From positions 744,001 through 808,000 of the forward strand of contig WNYE01000003.1 in the NCBI GenBank assembly GCA_021396245.1: a stretch of DNA of 64,000 nucleotides, read 5' to 3'. Under the pieces are notes generated by a model that did no database searches, was not told where the DNA came from, and saw only the letters and a program-made list of their open reading frames with translations. This stretch comes from Sporothrix humicola. Lineage: Eukaryota > Ascomycota > Sordariomycetes > Ophiostomatales > Ophiostomataceae. Numbering within the stretch: the stretch's first letter is position 1; each line of letters begins with the position of its first letter. The position numbers and the translations under genes are program-made. Below, in pieces: positions 33,808 through 45,075 of the stretch.

Positions 33808-35347
33808 ATGTCTTCAAGTGATGCCCGCACATCGTCCCCGGCCGACAGTGATTCTGATGTCCCTGTCGCCCAGCAGCAGCAGCAGCAAAACGCGGATGCT
33901 GCTTTGGACACATTCATTTCCGCGCACCAGCTCCGCGCAGACGGAAGTGAAACGTCAACTCCTCGCCGACTACAAGCTCCGGTGGTCATTCCCCAGCGAC
34001 GTCCTGGGAACAAAGAGCGCGGCTTTGTCAAGGCATACGCACCGGACCTCGCAGCTTACGGCATCGACGAGGCATCATTCCTTGAATTTATTGGCGCAAC
34101 CAACAAGGCCGCGCAGGCTTCCAAGTGGCTGCATGCCATCCAAGTGGCCGCCATGGGCACGGGTTTCATTCCCAACCACATTGCCCTGGGCGTGTCGGCC
34201 GCTGTACAAATCATCGCCGGCATCGTTGCCAAGGCGGAGACACGCTGGAAGTAAGTTGTCTAGACTATCATGCTCGATGTTTTATTTACTTTTGTTCTCG
34301 CTAACCAAAGCTGCTACCTTGCACAGGACAAATGCATTCATGGATCGCATGAACGAGCAGTTCTTCCGCCCCCGTGGCCTGTACTGTCTGATCATGTCAT
34401 ACAATCCGATTGCTATGGGGCAAATGGCCCAGCCCGATCCGGCCCAGGCTCTGTCAACCCACAAGCGCATATCCACCGCTGATGCAGGTCCTCTGTCTAC
34501 GGCCAAACGCAATTTGCGCAGCCCTACGGCCGGTGTGTCCCACGGCGAGGAGAGCCTTCCAAGCACCGTGGCTACTTTGGTCTACCCGCACACATCGAAA
34601 GACAAGTCATCGGACTCCCAGTCGTCCCAGGACGCAGGGGAAAAGAAAAAGAAAAGGGCTTTTACCAGACTCAATAATTACTTTGACCGTCGTGCCCAGG
34701 CTCGCTATGTAAGTAGGCGTGGCGTTGCTTCGCATTGCTCTATTTTTGTGTTTCGTTCCTAATTTTTTTTTTTTTTTTTTTTTCAATTTCCAGGCTGCCG
34801 AGAGCAAGGGAGACATCCTGTCCGCTCCTCAAACGAAGCCCTTTTCGAATCGCTACCTCGATCCCAATCACCCAGCCAGCAATGGCGGCCTGCTAGGTCT
34901 GGTTTCTGGTGGCAAGCTCACACCAAATGTCGAGGAGCAGAGGGAAACACTCCGATCGGCCAACGCTACGCAGCAGCAGGCCATTCGCGACCAACAGGCT
35001 GCCCAAATGGCCAACTTGGACCAAGTGTTGCAGGGTATGGGCTTGACACCGGAGCAGCAACAGGACTACATTCGACAGTACGAGAGCGTCTTTGAGGTCC
35101 AGCTTAAACAGTTTCAGCAACAGTCGGAGCTACTAGAGCAAAGCCATCGCCGCATTAATCGGGTAAGCCACTCACATCGATTGACTCCGCACAAACAGCA
35201 TATGCTAAATTCTAGGCACAGAATATTCTCTACTTGCTAATTGTCAACATGCCGACAGAGGCTGAGCTGGAGGTCGCTCGCAATGGATGGCAATCCTCAG
35301 CCGGCTTTGGGCAGATTGAAATCGATCCAGTGGAAGTCTCAGACTAA
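33808..35347 (+). CDS. Four-exon fungal protein of unknown function, 441 aa
   Basis: Exons 33808-34250, 34327-34708, 34794-35162 and 35216-35347 fit in phase throughout, ending at a TAA. The N-terminus is disordered with a six-Gln run near residues 23-28. A conserved-looking core follows: YGIDEASFLEFI, a hydrophobic helix pair (about 110-140), then MNEQFFRPRGLYCLIMSYNP. A Ser-rich linker, a Lys-rich LNNYFDRRAQARY segment, and Gln-rich coiled-coil sequence to the end come after. I recall this architecture from many ascomycete hypothetical proteins, but no function is assigned to it. Intron 2 contains a run of 21 T before its acceptor. The hydrophobic pair might insert in a membrane, but is weak. 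Confidence 0.85.
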
Positions 35348-35768
35348 TTTCCGTCTATCTCTTGTACAATAGAAATATGACTTTGAATTATATGGGCACA
35401 TTGGCTATCAGTCTGTATGCGAAACAAACTTCAATACAGAAACCGAGTATTAACATCAACAATGGTCTAGTGAGACACATGCTGCAGTGTAATATTCTTC
35501 TAGGCAAAGGGTTGTGGCACCGCTAGTAGCTCTACCACAAGTGATGTCATGGTCGATGTCTAGGCCAATGATGGAGCTAACACTTTCGATGATTTTCTTG
35601 CTAGATGCCTAGAGCTAAACCCGTGCGAATAAAAGGTCCACTCCGGCTGTCCCTGTGTGGAAATTTCAAAGTCGTCACATCTAGGCCCCGTTTCATACAT
35701 GTTTGTCGACGATCCCCTCAACGTAGTGTCCACGAGAAATACATTGCACACGTAGGCATCATTTAAAC
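35348..35768. other. Intergenic region
   Basis: No supported gene. A 63-codon minus-strand ORF here has no recognisable content. Confidence 0.5.
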
Positions 35769-36893
35769 AGGCACCTCAAGGAGGCTCCAGACGCTATCGG
35801 TGAGCTCCACACTGTCTTTGGAGTCTCTGATCTATCAACGCCAGGTGGCGGACACCTCACTGATGCCTGGTTCTCACAATTTAAGAGACTTGCGTCTCTT
35901 GCGTCGCTCACAGAGCTTGAGCCTGAAAACACCTAACGCATTCGCACGGCAATTATCGATACCGGTATTGATATGTGCCACCCGGACATTCAGGCAGCGA
36001 TGGCCAACGGTCTGATTATGAAGGTTGTTGACTTCACAGGCGGGCAGGGCGGTATGGATAACATGAATGCCGGCGACACATGCGGACACGGTACGCGCAT
36101 TGCCAGCATCGTTCTAGGCATGGCCCCAAATGTAGATCTCTACATTGCCAAAGTCAGCGATAGTCGAAAAATGTCAATCGCACAGGCTGAAACATTGGGA
36201 AGGTCAGTCGTATTTTCTTTCTTTTTGTTAAAGTGCCGGCAGTTAAAATCATTTAAGTATTTTATCACAACCCTTTGCTAACCTACATTCTTAACCTAGG
36301 CAATTCACATGGCGGTGAATGACTGGGAGTGTAGTATCATCAATCTATCGTTAGGTTTCGACCAGACAGTACCATCCATCGATAAAGAACTCAAGAAGAC
36401 GCTTGATACCGATGTCCTAGTTTTTACTACAACTTCCAACGATGGAGGCAACCGTGGAATAACTTATCCCGCCTAGCACCCGCGAGTATTCTGCATCTAC
36501 TCGACTAATAGCTATAGAAACCCTTCCAAATTCACTCCATCAATTGATGACCGAAACGGTAATAGTAACTTTTTTAGTATCCTTGGTGAGAACATACAGG
36601 GTGTCTGGCCGACGACAGTTCTCGACGATGCGCAATGGCAACGAGAGTCCGGGACAAGCTTTGCAGCGCCTGTTGCTGCATCTCTGGCAGCATGCCTACT
36701 TGGTTTCTTATTGCAGCATAACATGCAATCAGTTGTAAAGCTGGACAGCTACGAAGGCATGTGGGGGGTTTTCAAGGCAATGAGGATCCGAAGAGATGGC
36801 TACGTGTATCTTAACCCTTTCTCGCTTTCAAAGCAAGAAACAATCAAGGTTGTTCGTGACCTGCAGGAAGCATTAAATCCAATGCGTAAATAG
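35769..36893 (+). pseudogene. Broken subtilisin-like (S8) serine protease domain
   Basis: The catalytic blocks are readable in order: Asp in TAIIDTGID, His in CGHGTRIAS, the oxyanion Asn region TSNDGGN, and Ser in SGTSFAAPVAA. Before the Asp block an Arg/Leu-rich linker ends in a TAA. A TAG stands where Gln or similar is expected after TYPA (about 36473-36475). An intron-like gap (GT at 36203, AG at 36298-36299) is one base out of phase. There is no signal peptide or propeptide; the leader (WFSQFKRL) resembles S8 domains fused to fungal STAND-type proteins rather than secreted subtilases. All four catalytic sites survive, but the gene is dead as written. Confidence 0.75.
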
Positions 36894-37123
36894 ATGTTTT
36901 CCCCCTCTTTTTTCTTCTTTTTTTCTCTCCCTTTTTTGTTATTGTTTTATCTTTTTTGTTTTCGGTAATGATTTGAACTTGTTACAAATTATTTTATATT
37001 TTTATTTTATTTTTCATCTTACTTCTAATTAACGTCAGTTAATATCTAACGTAAATGTACATTGTGAACTGTGAAGATGCATACAATAGAATGCCGTGAT
37101 GACGGTCATTTTCATCATAAACG
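36894..37123. other. AT-rich spacer
   Basis: T-rich, low-complexity sequence between the convergent subtilase relic and the carboxylesterase. Nothing was recognised. Confidence 0.6.
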
Positions 37124-38969
37124 TCATCTTCCCATCTCTGTCCAACCGCTTATCCCCGTAGCAAGTATTGCTTTGAGAACATCCTTCCAGAGTTGAACGT
37201 GGTCTTCAGTCAAGTCAAACACTGTCTCGTGGGCTTCATCTGTTATAGACCATGCACCGTCGCGGCCGAGTACATTGAGTACATGGCTGTCGGCGGCGTA
37301 TTGTCGCCATGAGAGTGGCCTCCCTGATGTGAATTCTAGTAGCTGATCAACAAAAGACTCGGCCACACGGCGGTCTGTGTCGTTCAGACTTTTATGCAAG
37401 AACATTGGTAGAATGTCGGCCGTATGTGTAACTGGCCAACGGTCGGGCCAGTGGGCGGTCTTGTAGTTGAAAACATAGCGGTAAACCGTTGGTGTGCATT
37501 CGATTTTAGGATTGGATTTCAAGAAGGATTGGGCAAAGAAAACGCCCGGTGTGTTGTACTTGCAGTGACCCTCGAAGGCCATGACTCGTCTGTTGTGTGT
37601 TGGTACACGGAGCTCATGATCAGGTTCGTACCATGGGAAGAAATCGCCGTCGTTGTCGGCGTATATTTGCGCTGCCCTTTGCCGAAGATCGTCTACCGGT
37701 GGTATGCGGCTGCTTATCGTCCTATTGAAGTCGTGTAATTTATTGTTCGCCAAAATAACAGTTTCACGGAGCCAGGGCTGTCAAGGGTTAGCCAGACGTT
37801 GACAAAGTATTCAGGAAAAGAGGAAAAGGATGAGATCGCACCTCATTCTCGCATGTTCCCATTATAATGGACTTTAACGCCGGATTCCACAGCTCAGGTC
37901 GGAAAGCTGCCTCGCGTGGATCGGCTTTGATAGTGATGTCGTCCCAGGTTGGCCGGAATGCGGCATTCATGGACCATGTTGACTCGACCAGTTGATCAAC
38001 AGGCACAGTTCGCAGGTCGCCAACAACGGCGAACGAGGTTTTGTCGACACCCAGTTTCTGACAGATATTGTCAAACGCTTTCTGTGCCTCCTCTGCTCGC
38101 TGCAGCTGGATCGACATGCACGTCGACGACGATAGGATGACGCGCGACACATCAACATAGAGTTGAGGCACCGTCATTAAATGGTGAATCGTGCCCGCGC
38201 CGGCCGACTCGCCAACAGCCGCCAGCTGCCGCGGATCGCCGCCAAAGTGCTGGATGTTGTCACGCAGCCAGTCAAATGCACACTTGCAGTCGAGCAGGCC
38301 GAGGTTTCCCGTTGACGATCCTGTCGACGCGACCAGCTGTCGGCTGTGGAGGAAGCCCAAGACGCCCACGCGGTAGTTGACTGTCACAACTACGACAGGG
38401 CTGCCAATCTCGATACTTCTCCGCACCAGCTCTGTTCCGTCATAGGCATCCACCGACGCAGAGCCGACCTGGTATGCACCGCCGTACACCCATACTAGGA
38501 CAGGGAGGTCTTTTGATAGTGTTGCAGTTGCTGTCTCTCCTGATTTTGTTCCCGGTGCGTAGATGTTCAGATTCAAACACTGAAACTCATCCTCTGTCTC
38601 GGCGCGGTGCGGGAACGGTGAGTCCAGCCCGAACATGGGCACACCAGCAACTTGGACGGTTGGGCCCTTGATCTGTGGACAGCCCGGGCCAAATTTAGTG
38701 CAGTCGCGTGTGCCGTCCCAAAGCTTTGTCGACGTTTGTATTTGCGGCGCAGCCCATCGGTAGAAAATGTCGGCGTACTTCACATTCAGGCACTTGATGA
38801 TGCCGGATTCTTGAGACTCTCGCAACGTTGATGAAGGAGCAGCCTCTAACGACTCCCACCCTGCCAGCAAGGATCCCAGCGCTGTGTCGACGTAAACGAC
38901 ATTGTCGCCATTTGGTGGTGGACTCGTCTCAATAGATGTCATCGCGTGAGTCGTAGACATGTAAATCAT
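37124..38969 (-). CDS. Type B carboxylesterase/lipase family protein
   Basis: Exons 38969-37842 and 37777-37124 (intron 37778-37841, phase 0) give 593 aa, close to the family's usual 500-600. The alpha/beta-hydrolase motifs are VWVYGGAYQVG (oxyanion hole), GGDPRQLAAVGESAGAG (nucleophile Ser), and an early EDEFQCLNLNIYAP. The acidic partner and the His lie in the second half; FEGHCKY is a candidate for the His. There is no signal peptide, so an intracellular esterase is likely. Esters, lipids or xenobiotics are possible substrates. The second ATG (residue 4) is an equally good start. Confidence 0.88.
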
Positions 38970-40751
38970 GAGTGAAGATGCTGTGAGCGTTGATTATGTC
39001 GTGGCGGTGATGGATTCATGCCGGAAAGTGCATGATCGAAAAAGTCGAAACAAGTACCGCGTAGAGAGCAGTGTATCCAAATACTCATTGTCCTTGTGTA
39101 TCCACACACATGGTTCTTTGCTATGCCTCCGGATTACGGAGTTCGCTAACAGGTGATGATGGTGGAATACTTGGTTGGTGACGGAGTTTCCCCGATGCTT
39201 GGTGAAAAGGAGAGTGACAAGTTAACAGACGCAACTTTTGGGATTTGGAAACGGAAACGAAAAACCCGTGGAGGCAGAAGACTGTGCAATGTTTTAAAAC
39301 GCAGCAACAGCCGTTATGAATAGCTGGCTTGGCTGACTTCTTGGGCTTGAGCAATGCGTCGAAATCGCCGTGCAGAACCTCCCATATTTCCGCTTTCGCT
39401 ATCGGTGCCCGCTATTACTAGGAGCTGCCCTTCCCCTGTCATTTTGTCTCCGCCTGTTGGTTTTCCGCACTTGAGAATGTGCCAAAATGCCAAGTGCGCT
39501 TTCATTCGGAACACGCTACACTTCCGCCTTGCTAACAAACGGAGTAATTGTGGAGCGTCTACGCAGTTTAAACTTAGACTAGGAAGCATGGAAGCATAGG
39601 CGGCTGTCATTCTCCTATTTACGCGTTGTCGGCCCGGCCTCATCTATCTCTTTTTTTTTTCGGTACTTTCCTTTTGCTTCCCCGATTTCTATCGATCCCT
39701 TGTCAGATCTCGCTCCGTAATCTCTCCTCATGCACTCCATATTGTTGCCCAATATCTGCTGTGAGGTACACCACGATTCCTTCAGCCCTATTTTGATATG
39801 TAACGCGCTGCTCGCTGCTCGGTGTACCGAGCCGAAGATGATGTCTTGAAAATAGTAACGGCATCTAGTCACGACATCTCAAGATCGTTTGTCTGCATCA
39901 TCTTACTTGTTTCCATCCGCGGAAGAATACAAGATGCCGCGGCTTTATTTACCTGTTTTTTCTGTTGCCTGGTTGTTTAAGATGCTGCGTTCATTCACTT
40001 TAAACACGATTGCCTCTGTATTGTTTTTAAAGTAAACTGTTGTGCAGACTGGTTCAACGGGAGACTGACAATGAAAAGTAGTAATAATGAAGCTCCTCGA
40101 GACAAAGACTTTGCTTATCTAACCATATTTGCTCCGTACATAGATTCGCCACAAGCAGTAAGAATAGCATCAAAGACGATAAGCATGATTCAATACACAC
40201 GACGTGCCACTTCCCATGGAAACAAACATGCCGTGGAACAGTAAGAACAGAGCCTGCCAAGGCTGAAAGAACAGGAACAAGACCACTTGGCAGCACGCCA
40301 TACCGCGAGAGTGGCTTGACTGGCTTCACTGGCAACGTGCACATGTGCGCCTTCTGTTTTTTGTCTCCGCAAGACGGATCCACTGGCACTCTTTAGGGGC
40401 CCCCGTGGGGAAGCTTATCTGAAAGTGGTAAAAGTCTGTTGTATGAGGGGAAATTTGGAGAAAATCAGAGAGGAAAAGGAAAGAAAAGAAGGAAAGAAAT
40501 CTTCGATATGCACTTCAACACACGAGGCTCTCAAGATAAAAACCATCCAGGGTCCTCATCTGTCGGTGGTGAGCAGACATTCAGAACAGCAACAGCAACG
40601 ATCAATTCAGACGAGTTGTAATCAGCTGTCACTCTCATTTTACCCTCTCGACTCTTTTCACCTTCACTCTCCTTCTTTTCTTCTTCTTTTCCTTGATTGT
40701 CTTACATTCTTCGACAACCCTCACCTTGCTCGACAATCCTCGCTTCCCAAG
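38970..40751. other. Long divergent intergenic region
   Basis: No gene was recognised between the carboxylesterase (minus) and the sugar transporter (plus). Positions 40620-40720 are C/T-rich and look like the transporter's 5' leader. Confidence 0.55.
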
Positions 40752-42353
40752 ATGGCGACCAAATCGTACCTCGGCCTCCGTGGCCACAGTCTGCACATTG
40801 CGACTGTCGTCCTTATTGTGCTGCCCAGTTTCATCCTCTTTGGCATGGCCGGCGGTGTGATGGGCGGCATCGCCGGTCTGCCGTCGTTTATCCAGCAGTT
40901 CCCCTCGGCCTACGACGTCACCAGCGGCACGCCCGCACAAAACTCCCACATTGCCAGCGTCAAGGGTATTGTGACTGGCTGCTACGACCTGGGCGCCGTC
41001 GTCGGGTCCATGATGTGCATCGCCTACTCGGACAAGATTGGCCGGCTCAGGACGTTGGCGGTGGGTCTTCTGGTCTCGATTGTCGGTTTCACGGTGGAAG
41101 CTTCGTCGTTTTCCGTGGGCCAGTTTGTTGTTGGCCGCCTGCTGGTCGGTGTGGCTGTTGGTACGATTAGTGCCGTGGTCCCTGTGTGGCAGTCGGAGTG
41201 TGCGGCCACCGCCCACCGCGGCACACTGGTCATTGTCGAGGGCCTGTCCATCAGTGCGGGCATTACGCTGTCTGAATGGGTGGACCTGGGCTTTTCCTTC
41301 ATCACGTCCGAGTCCAAGAGCTACCTGCAGTGGCGCATACCGCTGATTGTGCCCGTCATCTTTGCGCTTTTTGTCTTGCCTCTGCTCTTCTTCATGCCCG
41401 AGTCGCCGCGCTGGCTGGTCAAGATGGGCCGCGTCGACGAGGCTCGGCAGGTGCTCGAGGCGTTTGCCGGCGACGACGAAGTTGACGGCACTTCTCCTTC
41501 GGTCGACGAGATTCTGCGGGGCATCGAGGCCTCGTTGACTCTCACCCAAGGTTCGCTCAAGGACGTCTTCCACAACGGCGAAGAGCGTGTCTTCCATCGT
41601 GCCGCGCTCGCTTGCACAGTCCAGGTCTTTCAACAATTCTGCGGCATTAGTGGAGTGATTTTTTACACGTCCACCGTCTTTGAGCGCCTGGGCTTTGCTG
41701 GCGTCAATGTACACTACATGAGCTGCGGCCTGACCTCGTTTCAGACGCTTGCTTCGATTGTTCCCATCTTTTTGATTGAGCGCCTTGGCCGCCGTACGCT
41801 CCTCATGTCGGCCGGTATTGGCTTGTCGTTGAGTTGCGCCGTCGTGGCGGGTACGGGCGATTTGACGGGCAACGGCAAGATTGCCGCTGTCGTGGCCTTT
41901 TTCGTGTATCAGTTCTTCTACCCATTCGGCTTCCTGGGTCAAACCTTTTTGTACGCCAGCGAGGTCTCCCCGCTCCATTACCGCGTTCCCATTACGGCCA
42001 CCGCCAACGCCACCCAGTGGCTGTGCCAGTTCATTGTGGCACAAATCACGCCCGTTGGTACCGCGGGCATTGGCAACAAGTTTTACATTGTCTTTGCCGT
42101 GCTGAATGCGTCGTTTGTCCCCATTGTTTACTTCTTCTTCCCTGAGACCAAGGGTCGCAGCCTGGAAGATATCGATATTATTTTCCGCCACACCAACAGC
42201 ATTTTCGACGCTGTCTCGGTTGCCAAGAACATGACACAGGAGCAGGCCCGCCAGGAGGAAGAAATTATGGCCGTCGTTGGTGGCGCCAAGAGACTGGAGG
42301 CTGGTGAGGTCGGTGAGGTTGGCGAGGTGGAGGCTGCCGAGACGGTGGCGTAG
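40752..42353 (+). CDS. MFS sugar transporter
   Basis: Intronless, 533 aa from the ATG at 40752; the open frame upstream is leader sequence. There are twelve hydrophobic segments. Sugar-porter motifs: DKIGRLRT after segment 2, RLLVGVAVGTISAVVPVWQSE, PESPRWL at the start of the central loop, QQFCGISGVIFYTSTVF in segment 7, and the PETKGRSLEDID end. The C-terminal tail has a repeated Gly-Glu-Val run. It imports hexoses or related sugars at the plasma membrane; the exact sugar cannot be told. A 518-codon ORF on the opposite strand is a base-composition shadow. Confidence 0.93.
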   Translation: MATKSYLGLRGHSLHIATVVLIVLPSFILFGMAGGVMGGIAGLPSFIQQFPSAYDVTSGTPAQNSHIASVKGIVTGCYDLGAVVGSMMCIAYSDKIGRLRTLAVGLLVSIVGFTVEASSFSVGQFVVGRLLVGVAVGTISAVVPVWQSECAATAHRGTLVIVEGLSISAGITLSEWVDLGFSFITSESKSYLQWRIPLIVPVIFALFVLPLLFFMPESPRWLVKMGRVDEARQVLEAFAGDDEVDGTSPSVDEILRGIEASLTLTQGSLKDVFHNGEERVFHRAALACTVQVFQQFCGISGVIFYTSTVFERLGFAGVNVHYMSCGLTSFQTLASIVPIFLIERLGRRTLLMSAGIGLSLSCAVVAGTGDLTGNGKIAAVVAFFVYQFFYPFGFLGQTFLYASEVSPLHYRVPITATANATQWLCQFIVAQITPVGTAGIGNKFYIVFAVLNASFVPIVYFFFPETKGRSLEDIDIIFRHTNSIFDAVSVAKNMTQEQARQEEEIMAVVGGAKRLEAGEVGEVGEVEAAETVA

Positions 42354-42746
42354 ACGAAAAGGAAAGCGTTGTGGTATATAGCCAGCATGGGCCGGTCTGT
42401 TGAACCACGGCTAATTTAAACTTGTCGCCAGATTTGTAGATATTTGCCATGTAGATCTCAGGAAACTGTAATAGACAGTGAGCTTAATCAAGTAGAAAAT
42501 CAAAATAAAAGCTGTCTAGAGATTCTTTTGTGGCGGTTTCAAAGTTTGCCAATGGCAGCCTGTAGCCACAAGCGAGCATTGGAAAGGCCGCATTTGCAAC
42601 CGGATTAAATCTATCATACTGGTGACGACAGTCTGTCCTGCATTTTTTTCTGAGTTCTGTCTGTGACCGCGATTTTGCCAATGCCCATTTCGCCCTTGAT
42701 CCTGTACCGTAACAGAGTATAAGAACAGCGTCTGAGGATAATAGTT
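42354..42746. other. Spacer 3' of the sugar transporter
   Basis: 3' UTR-like sequence with no gene seen. Confidence 0.5.
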
Positions 42747-42861
42747 CTAGACGTCCAGCACCGTCACTTGCACGGCACCATTCACGACTGGAACCGTCTC
42801 GGTCGCCTCGATACCAACCACCATGTGGCCCTTGACGTTATCAAACTCCCGATAGGAAGCT
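42747..42861 (-). pseudogene. C-terminal fragment of an unidentified enzyme-like protein
   Basis: Thirty-seven codons read YREFDNVKGHMVVGIEATE... and end VQVTVLDV at a TAG. The smooth beta-type sequence looks like the genuine C-terminus of a protein, but upstream there is a stop and then repeat-like DNA. The family was not recognised. Confidence 0.3.
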
Positions 42862-43430
42862 TGTTAGCCTTAAGGAGCACAAAGAGGTTTAGGAGAGTAC
42901 AACCACATTCATAAACTCTTAAACAGATTATTCATAGCGTAACGAGCTCGGTATCGTAAACACTAAAACAATCAAACTATTCTCCATTTTCAAACGAGCC
43001 GCTAGTCGGCCAAATAAACCTACAGGTACAATATTTTAAAAAGCAAGCTTTCGTAAAAGTACGAAGTCATTACGGCAATACGAGGAAACGGTAATACAAA
43101 AGGAATACGAGAAAAACGAAGACATACGGCGGGCGGCCGAGGTCACGAAAAAGACGACAGGAATAAGCTACCTCTTTATACAGAGGGCGGTAGGTTATAT
43201 CCTAATACCACCTCAATAAAGTAATAACTCATTTATTTATAACCTTTCGAGATACATTTAAGCAGGCTGGAGCAGGGACGGCACAGGAGCACGTCCAAAG
43301 AAGGGAATCTTCTGTGCGGTTTTTCGGGTGGTATATTGGGATGTTATCTCTCACTTATCGGATCCAGTCCCCCATTCTTGCCCAGGCTGTTTCCGTAGTT
43401 GGCAGACAAACAATCCCCCACCTCCCCCAC
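42862..43430. other. Repeat-like mutated DNA
   Basis: Positions 42960-43250 are rich in CGA/ACG-containing A-rich words and resemble the mutated DNA at 23.0-23.6 kb. It may be the remains of an LTR element. No coding motif survives. Confidence 0.35.
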
Positions 43431-44298
43431 TTACGCCGGCTTCCGGTACATAACACCGCCGCCCGCCTGGTGGCTCGGGAAGATCATGGCATCGGCAATG
43501 ACGACGTTCTCGCGGCGGCTGGCCGTGAACACGATCACTTCGGCAATGTCCTCGGGCGTCAGCGGGTCGACGTTAGCGTAGATGGCGTCGGCCTTGGCCT
43601 TGTCGCCGTAGTTGCGCACGACCGAGAAATTGGTCTCGACCTGGCCCGGGTCGATCTCGATGACGCGGATGCGCGTGTTGGTGAGCTCCATCCGCAGACT
43701 TTCCGAAAAAGAGCGGAGAGCGGCCTTGGTGGCACAGTAGATGCCACCGCCGGCATAGGGCTGACGGCCGGCGCCGCTGCCAATGTTGATAATGTCGCCG
43801 TGGCCGCCGTCGGGGCGGGCCTGGTAGATGGGCAAGACGGCCTGGGTCATGTTGATGAGACCAGTGACGTTTGTGGCGAACATGAGGTTCATGTCGGCCT
43901 CGGCGATGGCCGGAGCACGGGCGAAACCCTTGGCGACGCCGCTAACCTGTTAGCAGAGTTCAAATTGAACTTCAAGAGAAGGGGGCTTACGCATTGTTGA
44001 CGAGAACGTTGATGTCGCGGTATTCTTCGGGCAGCGACGGGACAAAATTGCGGACGGCGTCAGGATCGCTAACGTCGAGAACGACGGGCAGGACATGGAC
44101 AGTCTGCTTGTCGCCAAACTCCTTTTGGAGGTCGGCAGCAACCTCTTTCAAGACATCAAGGCGGCGTGCGGTCAGTACCAGGCGGATGGTGGTGCCGGGT
44201 CCGGCGACACGAGCAAACTCGAAGGCAGTGCTGCGGCCGATGCCGGAGGATGCGCCGGTGATGACAATCGTCTTTCCGTTGATGCGAGCAGAGGCCAT
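43431..44298 (-). CDS. Short-chain dehydrogenase/reductase (YdfG-like)
   Basis: Exons 44298-43991 and 43941-43431 (intron 43942-43990, 49 bp, phase 2) give 272 aa. The cofactor motif is TGASSGIG, followed after the second strand by TARR, which points to NADP. NNAG is recovered across the splice only with the acceptor at 43942-43943. The active site is the Ser in NIGSGAG and YCATK. The C-terminus resembles NADP-dependent 3-hydroxy acid/serine dehydrogenases. It is cytosolic; its substrate is unknown. Its sequence and intron are intact. Confidence 0.92.
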
Positions 44299-45075
44299 GA
44301 TGGGCAGATATGAGTTGTGTAAGTGTTATGCTGTGAGTATTGAGTCAGCTGCCGTTCACTTAATGTTGAACTGATATTGGGTAAGGTTAAAGTAAGAAAG
44401 GTTGAAAGTTGGGGAAGATTATGGAGCTGCATGGGGAAGACGCCATCGGCGATTCTCCGCACCAATGAATCCACACGGATCCGTGACTCACTTGCGGAGT
44501 ACAAATCGCCTTCGATTGGTGCAAGTGTCCCGCTGGTTTGAAAGTATGTCAATAAAATGTATCTTGAGTGATCAACTTGTCAATTTTTTTTATTTATTTT
44601 TTTGGAAATATTTCAGATTAATCTCTCTGTTGTTTAATCAAAGGGTCGTCCTAGCTCGGTCCGCGTTGTGAACGCTTCTGCCCGTGATACTGATAAGATA
44701 AGCACGAATGACGTTCGAGCTCGCGGAGTTCGGTAGCTTTCCCCGCAAAATGGTAACGTGGGGCTCCGGCCTCATTGGAACAACACTGTCGTCGCAAAAT
44801 CACCAGTAAAAAGAAGCTCAAATTCTTACAATGGAGTAAATAACAATATGAATTAAATGTCCCAGATGGCAGACGCTATGCACCATATCTAGATGACTGT
44901 TCTAGAATGACAGTACCCAATAATGAATAGATCCATAAGAAATGCAAACATGACATTGTCCCAACGTAATGAAAACGCAAATAAAATCAACAAACATGAA
45001 ACAAGAAACAAGAAACAAAATGCCTCCATATATCCAGGAAAATGCAAAAAGATATAATCCAAAATCACTCGGCAA
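44299..45075. other. Intergenic region
   Basis: Promoter side of the SDR and 3' side of the MFS gene. AT-rich from 44830, with no gene seen. Confidence 0.6.

Noticed and set aside
40635..42191. 518-codon ORF on the minus strand opposite the sugar transporter
   Set aside because: It mirrors the codon use of the GC-rich transporter; its translation is rich in Arg/Asp/His/Gly with no domain, so it is an antisense shadow.
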